NCBI GenBank assembly: GCA_963970005.1 | Contig: CAXAMN010025717.1 | Coordinates: 30,782-94,781 of the forward strand | DNA length: 64,000 bases | Reading direction: 5' to 3' | From: Durusdinium trenchii | Lineage: Eukaryota > Sar > Dinophyceae > Suessiales > Symbiodiniaceae | Shown here: positions 24,770 through 35,743 of the stretch, in pieces | Layout: each line of letters begins with the position of its first letter | How positions within the stretch are numbered: position 1 is the first letter of the stretch | Translations under genes and position numbers: made by a program | The notes under the pieces: model-generated | What the model was told of the DNA's origin: nothing | What the model saw: only the letters and a program-made list of their open reading frames with translations | Databases searched by the model: none

Positions 24770-25600
24770 GCCGCCGACCCCCAGGAAAGTGGCTGGAAGA
24801 AACCCTGGCAAAAGACCTGAAAGGCATGAGTAAATCTTACAAAAACCTTTGCAAATTCTAGAAATCTAGCAAGGAACAAGGCCGCGAGCAGCCCGGGATT
24901 CGAGCCCGGGGACCGTGCTTATTGTTCCGCGCGGATGGAGAGTAAAACTGACAAAAACCTTAGAACATCCTAGAAATCCAGCGGAAAACGTTTGGAAATG
25001 GAGGAAAATGGGTTAGCATTTTTCTTTGCAAATCTGGGAACCCAAAAACAACACGGAGCCTTTACAAGTACCTAGAGAAACCAGAGGACATGCTGGAAAA
25101 CACCCTCGCAAAAGGTCTGAAAGGAACGAGTAAATCTTACAAAAACCTTTGAAAATCCTAGAAATCCAGCGGAAAACGTTGCAAAATCTGAGAAAAATCA
25201 AGGGCACTGGCAGGGACCAGGCCGCGACCAGCCCGGGATTCGAGCCCGGTCCCTAAATGACAATCCTAGAAATCCAGCGGAAAACGATTGAAAATCGAGT
25301 AAAGTGGGTTAGCATTTTTTGTTGAAAATCAGGGAACCCAAAAAACAACATGGAGACTTTAGACAACCACAGAACTACCTAGAAGAACCACAGAAAATGC
25401 TGGAAAAACCCCTCGCAAAAGACCTGAAAGGAACGAGTAAATCTTACGAAAACCTTTGAAAATCCTAGAAATCCAACGGAAAACGTGACAAAATCTAGGA
25501 AAAATCAAGGGCATCATTGGCAGGGACCACGCCGCGACCAGCCCGGGATTCGAGCCCAGGACCATTTATGGACCGTGCTTATTTTCCTGCTCGGGTGGAG
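24770..25600. repeat. Tandem repeat of about 300 bp with a tRNA T-arm-like stem
   Basis: Three copies of GAGTAAATCTTACRAAAACC (about 24832, 25130 and 25437), of CCTAGAAATCCAGCGGAAAA and of AGCCCGGGATTCGAGCCC (about 24888, 25229 and 25539) recur about 300-340 bases apart in the same order. On the minus strand the last motif reads CCGGG-CTCGAAT-CCCGG, a 5-bp stem with a 7-base loop one base from the tRNA T-loop consensus. That could mark a SINE-like origin. No A box or cloverleaf is visible. Confidence 0.8.
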
Positions 25601-25715
25601 AGGGTGCCCCAAGATGTAAATCAATTGGGATGGAGAAATCTTGGACAACTCTTGGAGAAATCTTGGAGAAATCTTGCGTACTTTTCGTCACTGCAACAAG
25701 GCTCCGGAGGGTAGG

Positions 25716-25756
25716 GGAGGCAAGGCTAAGGCTAAGGTCTAAGGCTAAGGCTAAAT
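25716..25756 (+). repeat. GGCTAA short tandem repeat
   Basis: About five GGCTAA/GGTCTAA units in a row, directly before the candidate exon at 25799. Confidence 0.75.
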
Positions 25757-25798
25757 CAACAGTCACGCCTCACCCCACGAGTGGGGTCGGCGGATAAG

Positions 25799-26107
25799 GT
25801 GTTCTCTCGCACTGTTGGAAACATCGTGCCGAACGACTTGGTGGCGCGACCTCGTGCCCCCTCGTGCCTTCGACTCGACAGGTGAGCTGGCGCTTCGATC
25901 GGCATCTCAAGGGCGAAGGTGTGGAGGTGCCCAACACCGACCGGACAGTTGGTGGACCGGAGCACCGTGTGTGGGGACGGTCGGATGTCCATCGGGCCAC
26001 GTGGGGTTCGCGGTGGGCCAAGTGGTGGGGACATACGTTTTGTTTCAGGCGCACAAGCGGCTTCGCATGCGGCTTCGCATGCGGCTTCGCTGCGGGGTTC
26101 ATGGTGA
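25799..26107 (+). CDS. Candidate two-exon 3' end of a gene, unknown
   Basis: 25799-25881 follows AAG|G and ends at GTGAGC; it includes TVGNIVPNDLVARPRAPS. 25927-26107 follows GGAG|G, keeps phase and ends in TGA; it includes CPTPTGQLVDRSTVCGDGRM and an Ala/Ser/His-rich end made from a CTTCGCATGCGG minisatellite. The intron would be only 45 bases. Two other frames are open here, so the reading is uncertain. It ends 248 bases before the RCC1-like gene. Confidence 0.28.
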
Positions 26108-26354
26108 AGGAAAGGGTTTTGCCATGATTGGCCGATGGTTCACTGGCAAGTTGAGGGAGGGAGCAAGTGGCTGGAACCATGAAAGACCTATCGCCGATAG
26201 GACGAAACCAGACAAACGAGTGCAGAGGGCATTTTCTGAGGTGGACGAAACCAGTTGAAGGACCCTTTCACTGAAGCAGTTTTACTGAGTCTTTGGGCCC
26301 AAGCTGGAAGTCTTCATTCAGTTTTTGTGTTCGAACTCTTGAGAGCTCTTGAAC

Positions 26355-27548
26355 ATGGTTTCTGCTGGCAACAACCACACAATCCTACTCCGAAGTGATG
26401 GCAGAGCTGTCGCGTGCGGCAGAAATTATGATGGACAGTGCAACATTCCACCTTTGGATCAAGGAATATCGTACACCCAGGTTTCCGCAGGAGCGTTTTG
26501 TACACTGCTTCTTCGAAGTGATGGCAGCGCTGTGGCTTGCGGAAGCAATAGCTATGGAACATGCGACATTCCACCTTTGGATGAGGGACTGTCATACACC
26601 CAGGTTTCTGCAGGTTGGCATCACACAGTGTTTCTCCGAAGTGATGGCAGCGCTGTTGCATGCGGAATGAATGATCGCGGACAATGCCGCATTCCTCCTT
26701 TGGAACACGGAATTTCTTACACCCAAGTTTCTGCAGGCATGTATCACACAGTGTGTCTCCGAAGTGATGGCAGCGCTGTTGCATTCGGAAGTAATGATTG
26801 GGGACAATGCCACATTCCTCCTTTGGATGACGGAATGTTTTTCACCCAGGTTTCTGCAGGTGGGCGTCACACAGTGTTTCTCCGAAGTGATGGCGGTGCT
26901 GTTGCATGCGGAGTGGCCTGTGGAATTAATGCTCCTGGACAACGCCGCCTTCCTCCTTTAAAAGGAAGGACTTTCACCCAGGTTTCTGCATGCTGGGGTC
27001 ATACAGTGTTTCTCCGAAGTGATGGCAGTGCAGTTGCCTGCGGACTCAATGGTGCACGACAATGCAATATTCCACCTTTGGATCAGGGACTTTTCTACAC
27101 CCAGGTGGCTGCAGGATGGTGTCATACAGTGCTTCTGAGAAGTGATGGCTGTGCTGTTGCTTGTGGAGACCATTCGTTTTTTAAATGCTCCATTCCATCT
27201 TTGAAGTCCTGGCATGAGCTCTTTACTTTTGCCAAAGCCAGCTGTCGCTACATCTCCACTTGTCAACCACGTGCTACTGCTGTCAACCGCATCTTGCAAC
27301 TGGGCGTTGCTGTCCAAGATGATACAGCCATGCTGACATGCTGGGATTTAGCCGGACATGAGGTGATTCGCTCCAAAGTGTCAGGGTCTGACCTGGCCCT
27401 GGAGATTCACAAGCGCATGGCACGTGAGTTGAAGGTTAGCCTCCAACGTCTTCGAGTGGTCTTGCCTGATGGACAGCTGTTGGCCTCAATCTGTCGGGCG
27501 AATCCATTGGTCACGATTGCTGAGATCAGCGAAGCAAGCCCAGAATAG
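26355..27548 (+). CDS. RCC1-like repeat protein with ubiquitin-like C-terminus
   Basis: A 397-residue open frame from ATG 26355 to TAG 27548 with no intron. Seven consecutive repeats of about 41 residues run from residue 1 to about 290, each with the pattern HTV.LRSDG.AVACG.N..GQC.IPPL..G..YTQVSAG. This is the RCC1/ATS1 beta-propeller repeat, in which seven blades close the ring; the family usually serves as a protein-interaction platform or exchange factor. Repeat 5 carries a four-residue duplication (VACGVACG). The last 120 residues contain AMLTCWDLAGHEV and RLRVVLPDGQLL, which I read as a ubiquitin-like fold. At the DNA level the repeats are nearly uniform with a period of 123 bases. A broken relative with the same layout lies at 45627-46795. 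The partner and the cellular role are not shown by the sequence. Confidence 0.85.
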   Translation: MVSAGNNHTILLRSDGRAVACGRNYDGQCNIPPLDQGISYTQVSAGAFCTLLLRSDGSAVACGSNSYGTCDIPPLDEGLSYTQVSAGWHHTVFLRSDGSAVACGMNDRGQCRIPPLEHGISYTQVSAGMYHTVCLRSDGSAVAFGSNDWGQCHIPPLDDGMFFTQVSAGGRHTVFLRSDGGAVACGVACGINAPGQRRLPPLKGRTFTQVSACWGHTVFLRSDGSAVACGLNGARQCNIPPLDQGLFYTQVAAGWCHTVLLRSDGCAVACGDHSFFKCSIPSLKSWHELFTFAKASCRYISTCQPRATAVNRILQLGVAVQDDTAMLTCWDLAGHEVIRSKVSGSDLALEIHKRMARELKVSLQRLRVVLPDGQLLASICRANPLVTIAEISEASPE

Positions 27549-28229
27549 TGCCCAAGGGTTTGGACATTTGGCAAGCTAGCGTTTCTGGGACTAAACGGAC
27601 GGGTCGAACAGTCGAACCCCCCCAGCGAACCGGCACAGCCGGGCCGATCGGCGCACGCGCACGCCAGCGCGCCAGCGCGTTGCGAGGGGATGAAGAGATC
27701 AGTCTGGAGAGTCAGGAGATCGCAACCAGGACTCGCAGCCAAAAAGAGAGTGTTCAGTGTTCAGGTTGTTCAACAAGTGATGGTATAGCTGCTTGCTGAT
27801 CCTCCAAATAGCTGCTGATGTAGGTATTTTCGGATTGAAGATATACGAGGGACAGGACACCTGCTGTGGTTTGTGCTAGGCCGCTAGGCACGAGGGGAAA
27901 TTGTCTATGGAGTAGCTTGGGCACCCACAGCGCTACACCATGCAGGGGGACGAGCAAAAGACATGTGCTATCGGATGCAAGAATTCCGAGGACTGGCATG
28001 GTAAAAGCACAACTTGAGCAAACTTGGATCATGAGTCGTCGTGCCGGTCTGACTGCTTGTCATCACATGTCATCACTGCTAGGCTTGGAGATGTAGAACC
28101 GCTCTATGGAGAGTCAACAATTTTGTGGTCCAGGTCCGATGCTGTGACTGGGAGCTGCAACATCGCCCGCCCTCTGAACGCACAATGCGAGCCGCGAGCC
28201 TTGAGCCTTGCGTTGCGAGCCTTGCGCAG
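27549..28229. other. Downstream stretch with no supported gene
   Basis: Follows the RCC1-like gene. Short GC-rich frames exist on both strands but none has paired splice signals. Around 28150-28230, GCGAGCCTTG recurs three times. Confidence 0.4.
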
Positions 28230-28301
28230 GTCCTCAGGCACGGTCAAGCAGTGCGCCGAGTGGCTGAAGAGGCCCAGCTGAGTTGGTGTTCAGTGGACTA
28301 G
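28230..28301 (+). CDS. Candidate short terminal exon
   Basis: 23 codons after GCGCAG|G ending in TAG, containing AVRRVAEEAQLSWCSV. It is followed directly by a foldback TAG element. Too short to identify; offered only because of the splice context. Confidence 0.18.
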   Translation, partial: VLRHGQAVRRVAEEAQLSWCSVD

Positions 28302-28390
28302 TGCATCGCTACTAATTAGGAACAAGGGCATCGGCAGTACTACAAGTAGCTAGAAGCTACTAGGAACAAGGGCATCGCTACTAGTTACAA
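28301..28390. repeat. Foldback TAG-type dispersed element
   Basis: GTGCATCGCTACTAATTAGG, GAACAAGGGCATCG and GAAGCTACTAGGAACAAGGG words of the dispersed family, in two partial copies. Confidence 0.75.
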
Positions 28391-29039
28391 GTGAGTGGGG
28401 TATCAGTACAGATTTCTTGTGGTGAGACTTGTCGGATGGCTGTGGTGAGACTTGCCGGATGACTGGACTGAACGCTTGAACATCCATGAGCTGGTGTCTT
28501 TTCTCATTTAAGGGGGGTTCGATACATGTGGGGTATATCCAAATTCTTGATCTGCACCCATTTAATGATTTTTAATTTGTTTATATGCCTTTTGGGTTGT
28601 GGTCATCTCTCTCAAGCAAATATGTTGTCAGCCTGGTTGTGAGACATACCAGTTCATTCTTCACAAAGAGCTCAGGAAACGAATAGACAGACATCCTTGG
28701 TGATGGTTTGGTTGTTGTTGAGCGTTGAGCCGATGACACGGCGGATTCGCCTAGCAATTACACCACAGATCCGTTCTTGTTTCAAGAGTCCGGACACAAG
28801 CTGGGCCTGGCGGAAGTTCCAGTCATGGGTATTCCAACCAACATAACAAACATATGCAAAAATAAACATCCAAATCAAGAACATTTGGTGGTGTGTTTGT
28901 GCCTGTTTGTGCTGTTTTGGACAGATCATCACCTTTTGGACAGTTTTGGAAAAGGATGGATCTGCCAGTTGTGTGCTCTCCGCAATTCAATGTCTCCTGG
29001 CGGGAAGACCTGCTGTGCATCAGAAAGAAAGCAACAAGA

Positions 29040-29130
29040 AATAAGAAAGTAAGTAGGTAAGTATAAGAAAGTAAGTAGGCCTAGTAAGTATATAAAAAAG
29101 TAGGAAAGTAAGAACTGCAAGAAAGTAAGC
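29040..29130 (+). repeat. AAGTAAGTAGG-type microsatellite
   Basis: Irregular repeats of AAGAAAGTAAGTAGG and AAGTATAA over about 90 bases. The stretch from 28302 to here otherwise shows no supported gene. Confidence 0.8.
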
Positions 29131-29356
29131 ATAAGAACAAGATGATTCAGCATAAAATTGGCATCGAATTGGCCACGCACACTAGTGAGCACCCTCGATC
29201 CAACCCCAGCCATTTTACACCTACCGCACGACCCCCGTACCATGTAGACTCTTAATAAATACTCCTTTTGAAGAGGATCTTCATAATTCAATTTGGGGGG
29301 GGTTGATATGGTCCTGACCATAGTCTACTTTACTCGGAAAGGATTCTCCCAAAACG

Positions 29357-29539
29357 ATGCGGGTCGACGGACCGATCGAGACCGCGGAGCTCCAGACCGA
29401 TCGAGACCGCATTGCGGTGACCGCAGGAGCTGGTGGTGCTGGGAGACGCGGCTCTTCCATGCGACGACCGATGGCCGTAACTCGGTCGCACAGGGGAAAA
29501 CACGGTGGAGGAGCCACCAGAGGAGACGGGGTTCACCAG
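29357..29539 (+). CDS. Candidate first exon
   Basis: ATG 29357 opens 61 codons ending exactly at CACCAG|GTGGGT. It starts MRVDGPIETAELQTDRDR and continues Gly/Arg-rich. An alternative exon in another frame starts after CCGCAG|G inside it (ELVVLGDAALPCDD). No downstream partner was placed and no family is recognised. Confidence 0.25.
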
Positions 29540-29879
29540 GTGGGTAGGCTGTTTTCTTTTTTGCGATGTGGTTGTGGAAGACATGGGGAAATTGATGAAT
29601 GTGTTCCAATAATGGAATCATTTGTCAGACTCCTTTTCAATACCTGTCAACAGACATTTGTCAACTATATGCAATCAGTTCGATTGATGTTCTGCATCTT
29701 TCCCTGCAACAGCAAGTGAGTAGAGCCTTGTTCAGTCACGAAAGCTAGCCTTAGCTAGCTGGAGTTGCTCTTGCTTTAGCAAGTTAAGTGACGGGGTGGA
29801 CGCACCTCAGAAACCTCAAATAATTGATTAAATCAATCTTATGGACCCCCCCCCCCCCGCGGTTCGACTCCCCCCTGCG

Positions 29880-30140
29880 CGCGGTGAGCGGGACCACCAA
29901 GCAGCTGCAGCACACCAAGCATCTGCAGCGCCCAGCGCAGCACCAGCAGCAGCAGCAGCAGACCACCCAGCGGCGGCCGCAGCAGCAGCAGCAGCATACC
30001 CAACGCCGCGGCAGCAGCAGCCGCAGCAGACCACCCAGCGCAGCAGCAGCAGCAGACGACCCGGCGCCTGCAGAGCACCCAGCGCAGCAGCGCCCAGCGC
30101 AGCAGCACCAGCAGCAGCAGCACCAGCAGCAGACCACCGG
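29880..30140 (+). repeat. CAG-rich low-complexity tract
   Basis: CAGCAGCAG runs broken by ACCACCCAGC and CGCCCAGCGCAGCA blocks, with CCGC units. It reads as polyGln/Ala/Pro on the plus strand and Cys/Ala/Leu on the minus strand, all six frames being unusually open. I treat it as a repeat; it could be a polyglutamine-type coding segment, but no splice context supports that. Confidence 0.85.
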
Positions 30141-30375
30141 AAGCCCGGCTAGCTTTCGTTCACCCCCTTTGGCCTCAAGTTTACATTGCCAGAAAACTGA
30201 GGGAGTCTCCAATCACCCATGCCGGTTCGTTTTTATGCTCTCTGTCAAGTTCTGGAAAAGAATTTCAAAAGGAGTGCCGGTGAGATGTCCGCCAAATGTA
30301 AGAATACCAGGACCTTCACAGCGACCTTCTTTGGTATCTCCCAAGTGAGCTATGCTGGCTAGGCCTAGTTGTGAC

Positions 30376-30532
30376 CTCGGGATGCGTCTCTTTGAAGATC
30401 CTGGTAGGTGAGACGAAACAACTTGGTGACCTCTTGATCTGGGCGCTGGGTCCGACGTCCGACGTCCCCTTTTTCGAGTCGTCGCCGACGTCCCGGTCCC
30501 CATTCACTCGCACGGACGAGCTGTTGAGTGAC
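30376..30532 (-). CDS. Candidate exon, strand uncertain
   Basis: On the minus strand, 157 bases between TGGAG|G and GAG|GTCACA read VNGDRDVGDDSKKGTSDV and CFVSPTRIFKETHPE. The plus strand is also open (30371-30649, with a GTATTT donor near 30575 after AAARRFGVS), but lacks an AG|G acceptor. Unknown product. Confidence 0.22.
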
Positions 30533-31588
30533 CTCCAGTCGGCAGCGGCCCGTCGGTTCGGTGTTTCAAGGTATTTGGAGGTGCACTTGGATGAATGTGG
30601 CGAGGTGCGGCTGCGGGATATGGAAGGACCAACGATCAGCCGATGCTGATTTGTTTCGGCGCGGTCTTCATTTCGGGACCCCCAACAAAAGAAGGGACCG
30701 AAGACGTCGGGACCGAGAACGTCCAGTCTTTTTGGTCGTGTTCGCCGCGGAAGACGGGTGATGGTGGGTTCAACTGGTTCAACTCCAAGGAATTTGGTCT
30801 CTAGCCTTTCTCAGACTTACAAATGGACTCTTCACGAGAAAAACAAAGGCGTCTTTGTTTCCGGGAGCACACGGGAGCCATGTCCAAGCATGTCCCACTC
30901 CGTCGGTTTTGTCCATCGTCGGCGCCCAAGACGGCGTCATGATCGCTTCCCGGCAAGCCCCTGGAATTGCTTGTTTGAGAGTGGTCCTCAGTGATCAGGT
31001 ATAGCTGGTGGGCCCGAGAAGTACCGCGGTGTTGAGTATGGTGTTCTCCACATGTTTCGTCGAAAGATGTCGACATGCTTTCGAAACTACACAGGCAACA
31101 GGTGCAGTGGGCCAAGACAAAAGACATCGGGACCAAGTTGTTGGTCATCATGGTCTTCAGTATTTGTTCTCACGTGTACAAATTCCGTCCTTTTGAGGCC
31201 TGATGGAAATCAGGCGCATCCGAAGTATCTCGGCTGATACTTCCGCTGATTTGCATCAATCCTCCAAACCTTTTCAGACCACTTACTTCACTTGGGCCTG
31301 TCCCACTGCCTGTAACAGTCGGTAAACATATTATCACACGATCTGATTTTTGAGAAAGTCCTGCAACCAGGCCCCATCATCCACTGGGCCCTGGGAGGTC
31401 AAGAATATACCCCAAACCCAAATAACCCTTTCGAACCGGTTCTCCCCGCTGCCTTCCTCACCTTCTCTCCACCCCTCGCCCACCGCCTTCCCCCTCGCCA
31501 CCGCCACATCGTCCCGAAAGCTCGGCGCCCAGTCGAGACCGTGCGGTCCGCGGCGATCGAAGTCGCGTGGTCTCGGGGTGATCGGCAG

Positions 31589-31663
31589 GGCATCGGCGAC
31601 ATGATCAACGACTTCGGCTTTGGCGTCACGGCGTCGGTCCCCGAGGACGGGGGGGAAGGAGAA
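31589..31663 (+). CDS. Candidate exon
   Basis: 25 codons between CGGCAG|G and GAA|GTGCCG, reading DMINDFGFGVTASVPEDGGE. The acidic end and GC-rich codons resemble the supported exons of this window. No neighbouring exon was placed. Confidence 0.25.
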
Positions 31664-33211
31664 GTGCCGGTGGAGAGTAGCAGTGTGGAACCACCCGACA
31701 GTTGCGGGGCAAGCATGACACGAGCTGGTTGGGGCTGGAAGATACTACCCCAGACAGTCGTTGGTATTTTATAATAGCCTCCATTGACCCCTGTTCAACC
31801 TGTTTGGATGCAATGTCTGGATGCGTCCCAGGCTTCCATCGAGTTTGGGGGTTTGGGTGATGGAGCTGCGGTGAGTGGAGCTGCAGTGAGGGTTGATGGA
31901 GGTTTTTGGGGTTTCCTCATTGAGCCCGGCTCATCAGAGCTTTGAACGATTCATCAGATGGGCTCTGGAGGAGGGTACATGGTACTGTAGCAAGCCCGAG
32001 AGAGAATCAACATGAATCAACATAAAAGGTGCGCTGTTTCTTGGGTTCGGACCCAAGAAACAGCAGGAGCACCTGGCCACCTTTTTTGACCCGAAAGGTA
32101 TATTCTTGCACAGCAGGAGCAACTGGGCAAGGTATCACAGTGCTTCTCCAAAGTCAATGCGCATGTGATAGCAGTAGATGTGGTAGCAGCGGATGCAGTA
32201 GAGAGACTATAGAGATGGCCGATGCCACAATTTGGATGAGGTGTTGATGACTAGAGTGACTAGAGTTGGATGCAGTGATATCCAAAAGCATCTGGCTGAA
32301 ACAGACATCGAGCATCAAGCCGAGCCCCACGAACCTGGCTCATGATCGTGAGATCCAAATCGACACCACGTGTCAAGTTGTTTCAGGACAGAGTCCACTG
32401 GATTCTTGAGACCTTTGAATCAGCATCACCATATGATGCTATAGTAAGATGCTGACTTTGCATCTAAAAGGCTCAGAGTCAATTGGAAGATGCTTGAACA
32501 TTGGAGCAACACTTCAAGATCTTCAAGGAGCCTCCCAGAATCGGACGAGACGGACGAGTCCCTCACCTCACGTCGGACTGAGGAGTTCAGAATTTGGCCA
32601 AGGAAATACTTGGTTGGGCGTAGAGCTTAGAACCAAAGCATGATTGTACTCTAAGCTTTTCATGGTCAGGGCCATCCAGCAAAAGCATCATGGACAGGTG
32701 ATGGCATCAGGTTTTCGCCGAGGACATGAAACCTAAGTGACATGACAGTGAGGGTTGTTTTGCATGGAAACATCTTTCAGGATGACTGCCATTCTAAATT
32801 CAATTCCACGATTCCTTCCATCTGCACTGAGTACTTGGATTTTTGTTTTCGGGCGAAGACGATGTTCGTTCGTTCAGGAGATTGATGAACTTGGATCTGT
32901 GGCTGATGAGGTGGGTGGAGGAAGGGCATAGAGTCCGGATGGAGTGGAGTCTTCTGGCCTTAACTAGTCAACATCCTACCACACATGGCTGTGCGTCATA
33001 GCATCAGGAGACCTTGGTTGATCTACCCAGGTGTTGGTCAAGCTACATGGTGGACATTGGGGGACCGGGTCTTAGGTTTTGAATAGGTTTGACATGTTTT
33101 GACCCATCCCCATGAGTAGTGCCATGTTTCTGGATTGCGTGTACACCAGGGATCTCGACGAACACGAACCGCTGTATCAATCTGTGCGTGACGAACACGA
33201 ATTGTCAACCA
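31664..33211. other. Stretch without a supported gene
   Basis: Contains the perfect hairpin at 32033-32064 and a duplicated ACAGCAGGAGCA word. No protein-like frame with splice signals was found. Confidence 0.4.
32033..32064. repeat. Perfect 14-bp hairpin with TCGG loop
   Basis: GCTGTTTCTTGGGT at 32033-32046 pairs exactly with 32051-32064; the loop is TCGG. An outer AGGTGC/GCACCT pair can extend the stem with a small bulge. It does not end in a T-run, so it is not a bacterial-type terminator. Confidence 0.85.
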
Positions 33212-33298
33212 TCACTTCGTGACGGCAGGTTTCCCCCCGCGGTGTTCCGCCGACATGGCTCGGAGCGGTTGGATGGCCGAGCTCGAAGCGTTCAGCAC
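33212..33298 (-). CDS. Candidate terminal exon
   Basis: 28 codons plus TGA on the minus strand after TTCACAG|G, reading LNASSSAIQPLRAMSAEHRG. Plus-strand frames over the same bases are also open, so strand is uncertain. Unknown product. Confidence 0.22.
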   Translation of the reverse strand: MLNASSSAIQPLRAMSAEHRGGKPAVTK

Positions 33299-34878
33299 CT
33301 GTGAAGCTCGCTGAACTCGGTGCGCGCGGTGCACGCCCCGTGCGTCGCATCTCCGTTCGAAGGCACACCACTTTGGCACCCTGGGGTCTCTTTTGTTCAA
33401 CTCATGCTGAGCGTTTTTTGAGGATCAACCATCCAATTTGTCCCCAGAACTGACTTTTTTGACTTACCGTCCCAGATCACTCTATCCACTTCTGTTTAGA
33501 AGTATTTCATGGATCCAACTTGGACTTCCAGGGACATCTACATACAGTATTTCTTTGTTGCATGCATAATTACACGTAATGTAGATGGATATGGATCGCA
33601 TCACCGTGTTTTCTTATAGATTCATCCACTCTCTCCCACCGTTCTCCCCACCGAGCTCGGCCGTCGTCGGTAGGTGCCGCGCAGTTGGGTGGTGGACTTC
33701 ACCCAGTCGATGGCTGGGGATCCAGCGGTGGTCTTCGGGATGCAGTTTTTTGGGGGTGAAGAATGCAGTTTTTTTTGGTGGGATGGGGTGCAGTTCGTTG
33801 CTTTGGATGGCTTGAGTTTGTGCAATGACTAGTAATTACAGTACTGTTTTTCATTGAACGAGTCGTTTTGGCTGTTGGATTAGGGTTCGGTTGGGTGGGG
33901 GGTTGGTTTCTGTGGGTTTGGCTTGATGGCTTGATACTTCTTGACAGCCATCCAGATGCTTAGTTTTGTTCCAAGTCAGCGATCGGGTTCAGTAGACAGC
34001 GAGAGACCTGCAGCCTTCAACCTGCTTTTGACTCATCCAATTCGATCTGCAACCCTGCGCAGGATTCTGCAGGTCTACAGTTTGACCATTTCACAACAAG
34101 GAGACCAGACCTACTTGAAGGGGCTAGTCACGCATCCGACTCCTAAACCAAGTCCCCCGTTCCTCTTGAAAAGGTGCTTCTTGGTCCCTATAGGTCATGA
34201 CAGTTCAACCTCTTCGTCGGACCACTCCGGTCCGTTGACCACTCCGTTGACCAACCAGGTCTGCCTCAGCGTCAACAACCGAGAGGCCGATGTGGGGACT
34301 CTTGCGGACTTTGCGGTTCGTTCCTTGTGTCCCCCACGCACGTCCATGCCGCTTCTCGCACAACCATGCCCAAGAGGGCCCTGAAAATCTTGACAGCTGG
34401 AAAGTGTTCCTCTTCAAACTAGCAGTGAACCTGGGCTCGATGTGAGTTTCAGAAGCAGACTGTAGCAGACGATGAGTTTTACAGACTGGCTAAGCAATCG
34501 AGCGCTGAGCGTCCGAAGATGAAGAGGATAGTCTACTGCTTTCGATGCAGAATGCTCGTTTGCTATCGGTTTTGAGGGGCTGATTCACGATGGTGCAGCT
34601 GTGGTGCGTGAGACCCCGGGTCTTCGACCAAGCGAAGTATACTGCTGCACAGCGTGGAATTACATCGGGCTCGAACAGTTGTAGTTTGGATTTGTTTGAC
34701 TGACTCGATCAGCAAGATGGGACATTCAGGTAGACAGGCTGGGTATAGCCAATAGCCAAAGATGGATTCGATGACCTTCATGTGCCTGGTATATTCTTGT
34801 GTCACCTTCCAGTTCAGCAGGGCTGACATTTAAACCTATGGCCCTGCTTGGGGATGAGTCTTTGGCGTGCCGCAGCAG
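33299..34878. other. Stretch without a supported gene
   Basis: I see no frame with both protein-like content and splice signals. Poly-T and TTTTTTGG runs occur near 33735-33780. Confidence 0.35.
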
Positions 34879-35095
34879 GGCCAAACGGCCGCCCTTCTCC
34901 GGCTTCTCTTCGACGCATCCGAACTCAGAGGACGAACTCGTTCGTTCGAACTCAGGTCTCTCTACCCTTCGAACGAACTCGGAAAGGCCACCCATTCGGC
35001 ACATTCGCATGGACACGTGGTCCATCGCCGGAGGCTTCCCAGGGGAAGAACCTCTCTGCGGCCGCCTTGAGAGAGGCGGAGCGGGGTTCGGAGAA
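34879..35095 (+). CDS. Candidate 217-base exon
   Basis: Between AGCAG|G and GAA|GTCGAA one plus frame reads through 72 codons, including STHPNSEDELVRSNSGLS and IRMDTWSIAGGFPGEEP. The minus strand is also open over most of it, and an overlapping plus frame (ALLRLLFDASELRGR) is attractive too. The exon call is therefore tentative. No family is recognised. Confidence 0.28.
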
Positions 35096-35659
35096 GTCGA
35101 AGGACCGACTTTGTGGAAACGCATGGGAACCACTAAGAATTTTGGATCCAAAGTGTCTTGCTGAGTCTTGCTGTTGGGCCTTTTTGATCAGATGTAGCAC
35201 CAGTTACTGTAGATGCCATAGTTGTGTATATATTTCACTGCAGCCGTTTCTGCTTAGTTTTGGGTTTACTTGCTTGCTTCAAGCGTGAGCTAAAAGTGTG
35301 CCTATCACCTTTGGGACTGTGACTTGGGGTCACTACGTTTGTGAGCCTAAATTATCCGTTTACTTTTCACATGCCACAGCATGACAACTTCATGGTCGGA
35401 CATCTGAACTGATCACCGCTGTATTCTCCCCGCGAGGGGCCCCATCTGGCCGAACCAACGCCGCAGGGTTGCCGCGTGGGGCTCTTGGTGAAGCCCAACG
35501 CCTTTGAGGCGCGACGAGCTGGACGCAGCGCCGGGTTTCAAGACGGCACGCCGCGGCTCAAGCAGCAAATCCATTGAATCATATTTGAATCATATTCCCT
35601 CAGTTTCATGCATATTGCCAAATTGCAATTTATTAATACCTGCCGGTGACCTGCCCTAA

Positions 35660-35743
35660 GAATCCTGGCCCTCAAAGGTGAAAGGGTTTTGAGGGTCCGG
35701 ACCCCTGCTATAGAGGGTCCCTGCCATGGAGGGCCAAGGATTC
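35660..35743. repeat. Imperfect hairpin-forming segment
   Basis: GAATCCTGGCCCTC (35660-35673) and GAGGGCCAAGGATTC (35729-35743) are complementary with one bulged base. The loop contains further GAGGGTCC/GGACCC complements. The surrounding 35096-36174 has no supported gene. Confidence 0.6.

Noticed and set aside
26290..26312. Spliced-leader remnant upstream of the RCC1-like gene (TTTGGGCCCAAG)
   Set aside because: About 10 of 14 bases match by eye and the sequence is a simple palindrome, so the match is not convincing.
26314..27317. Several long minus-strand frames opposite the RCC1-like gene
   Set aside because: They repeat with the 123-base period of the sense gene and are its mirror in other frames.
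29855..29880. tRNA gene suggested by GGTTCGACTCC, a perfect B-box match
   Set aside because: No A box, acceptor stem or cloverleaf can be built around it; the flanks are C-runs.
29824..30348. 174-codon Gln-rich plus-strand frame as a gene
   Set aside because: Openness is explained by the CAG-type repeat in all frames; kept only as a repeat.
32033..32064. Intrinsic transcription terminator
   Set aside because: The hairpin is not followed by a T-run and the DNA is nuclear eukaryotic.
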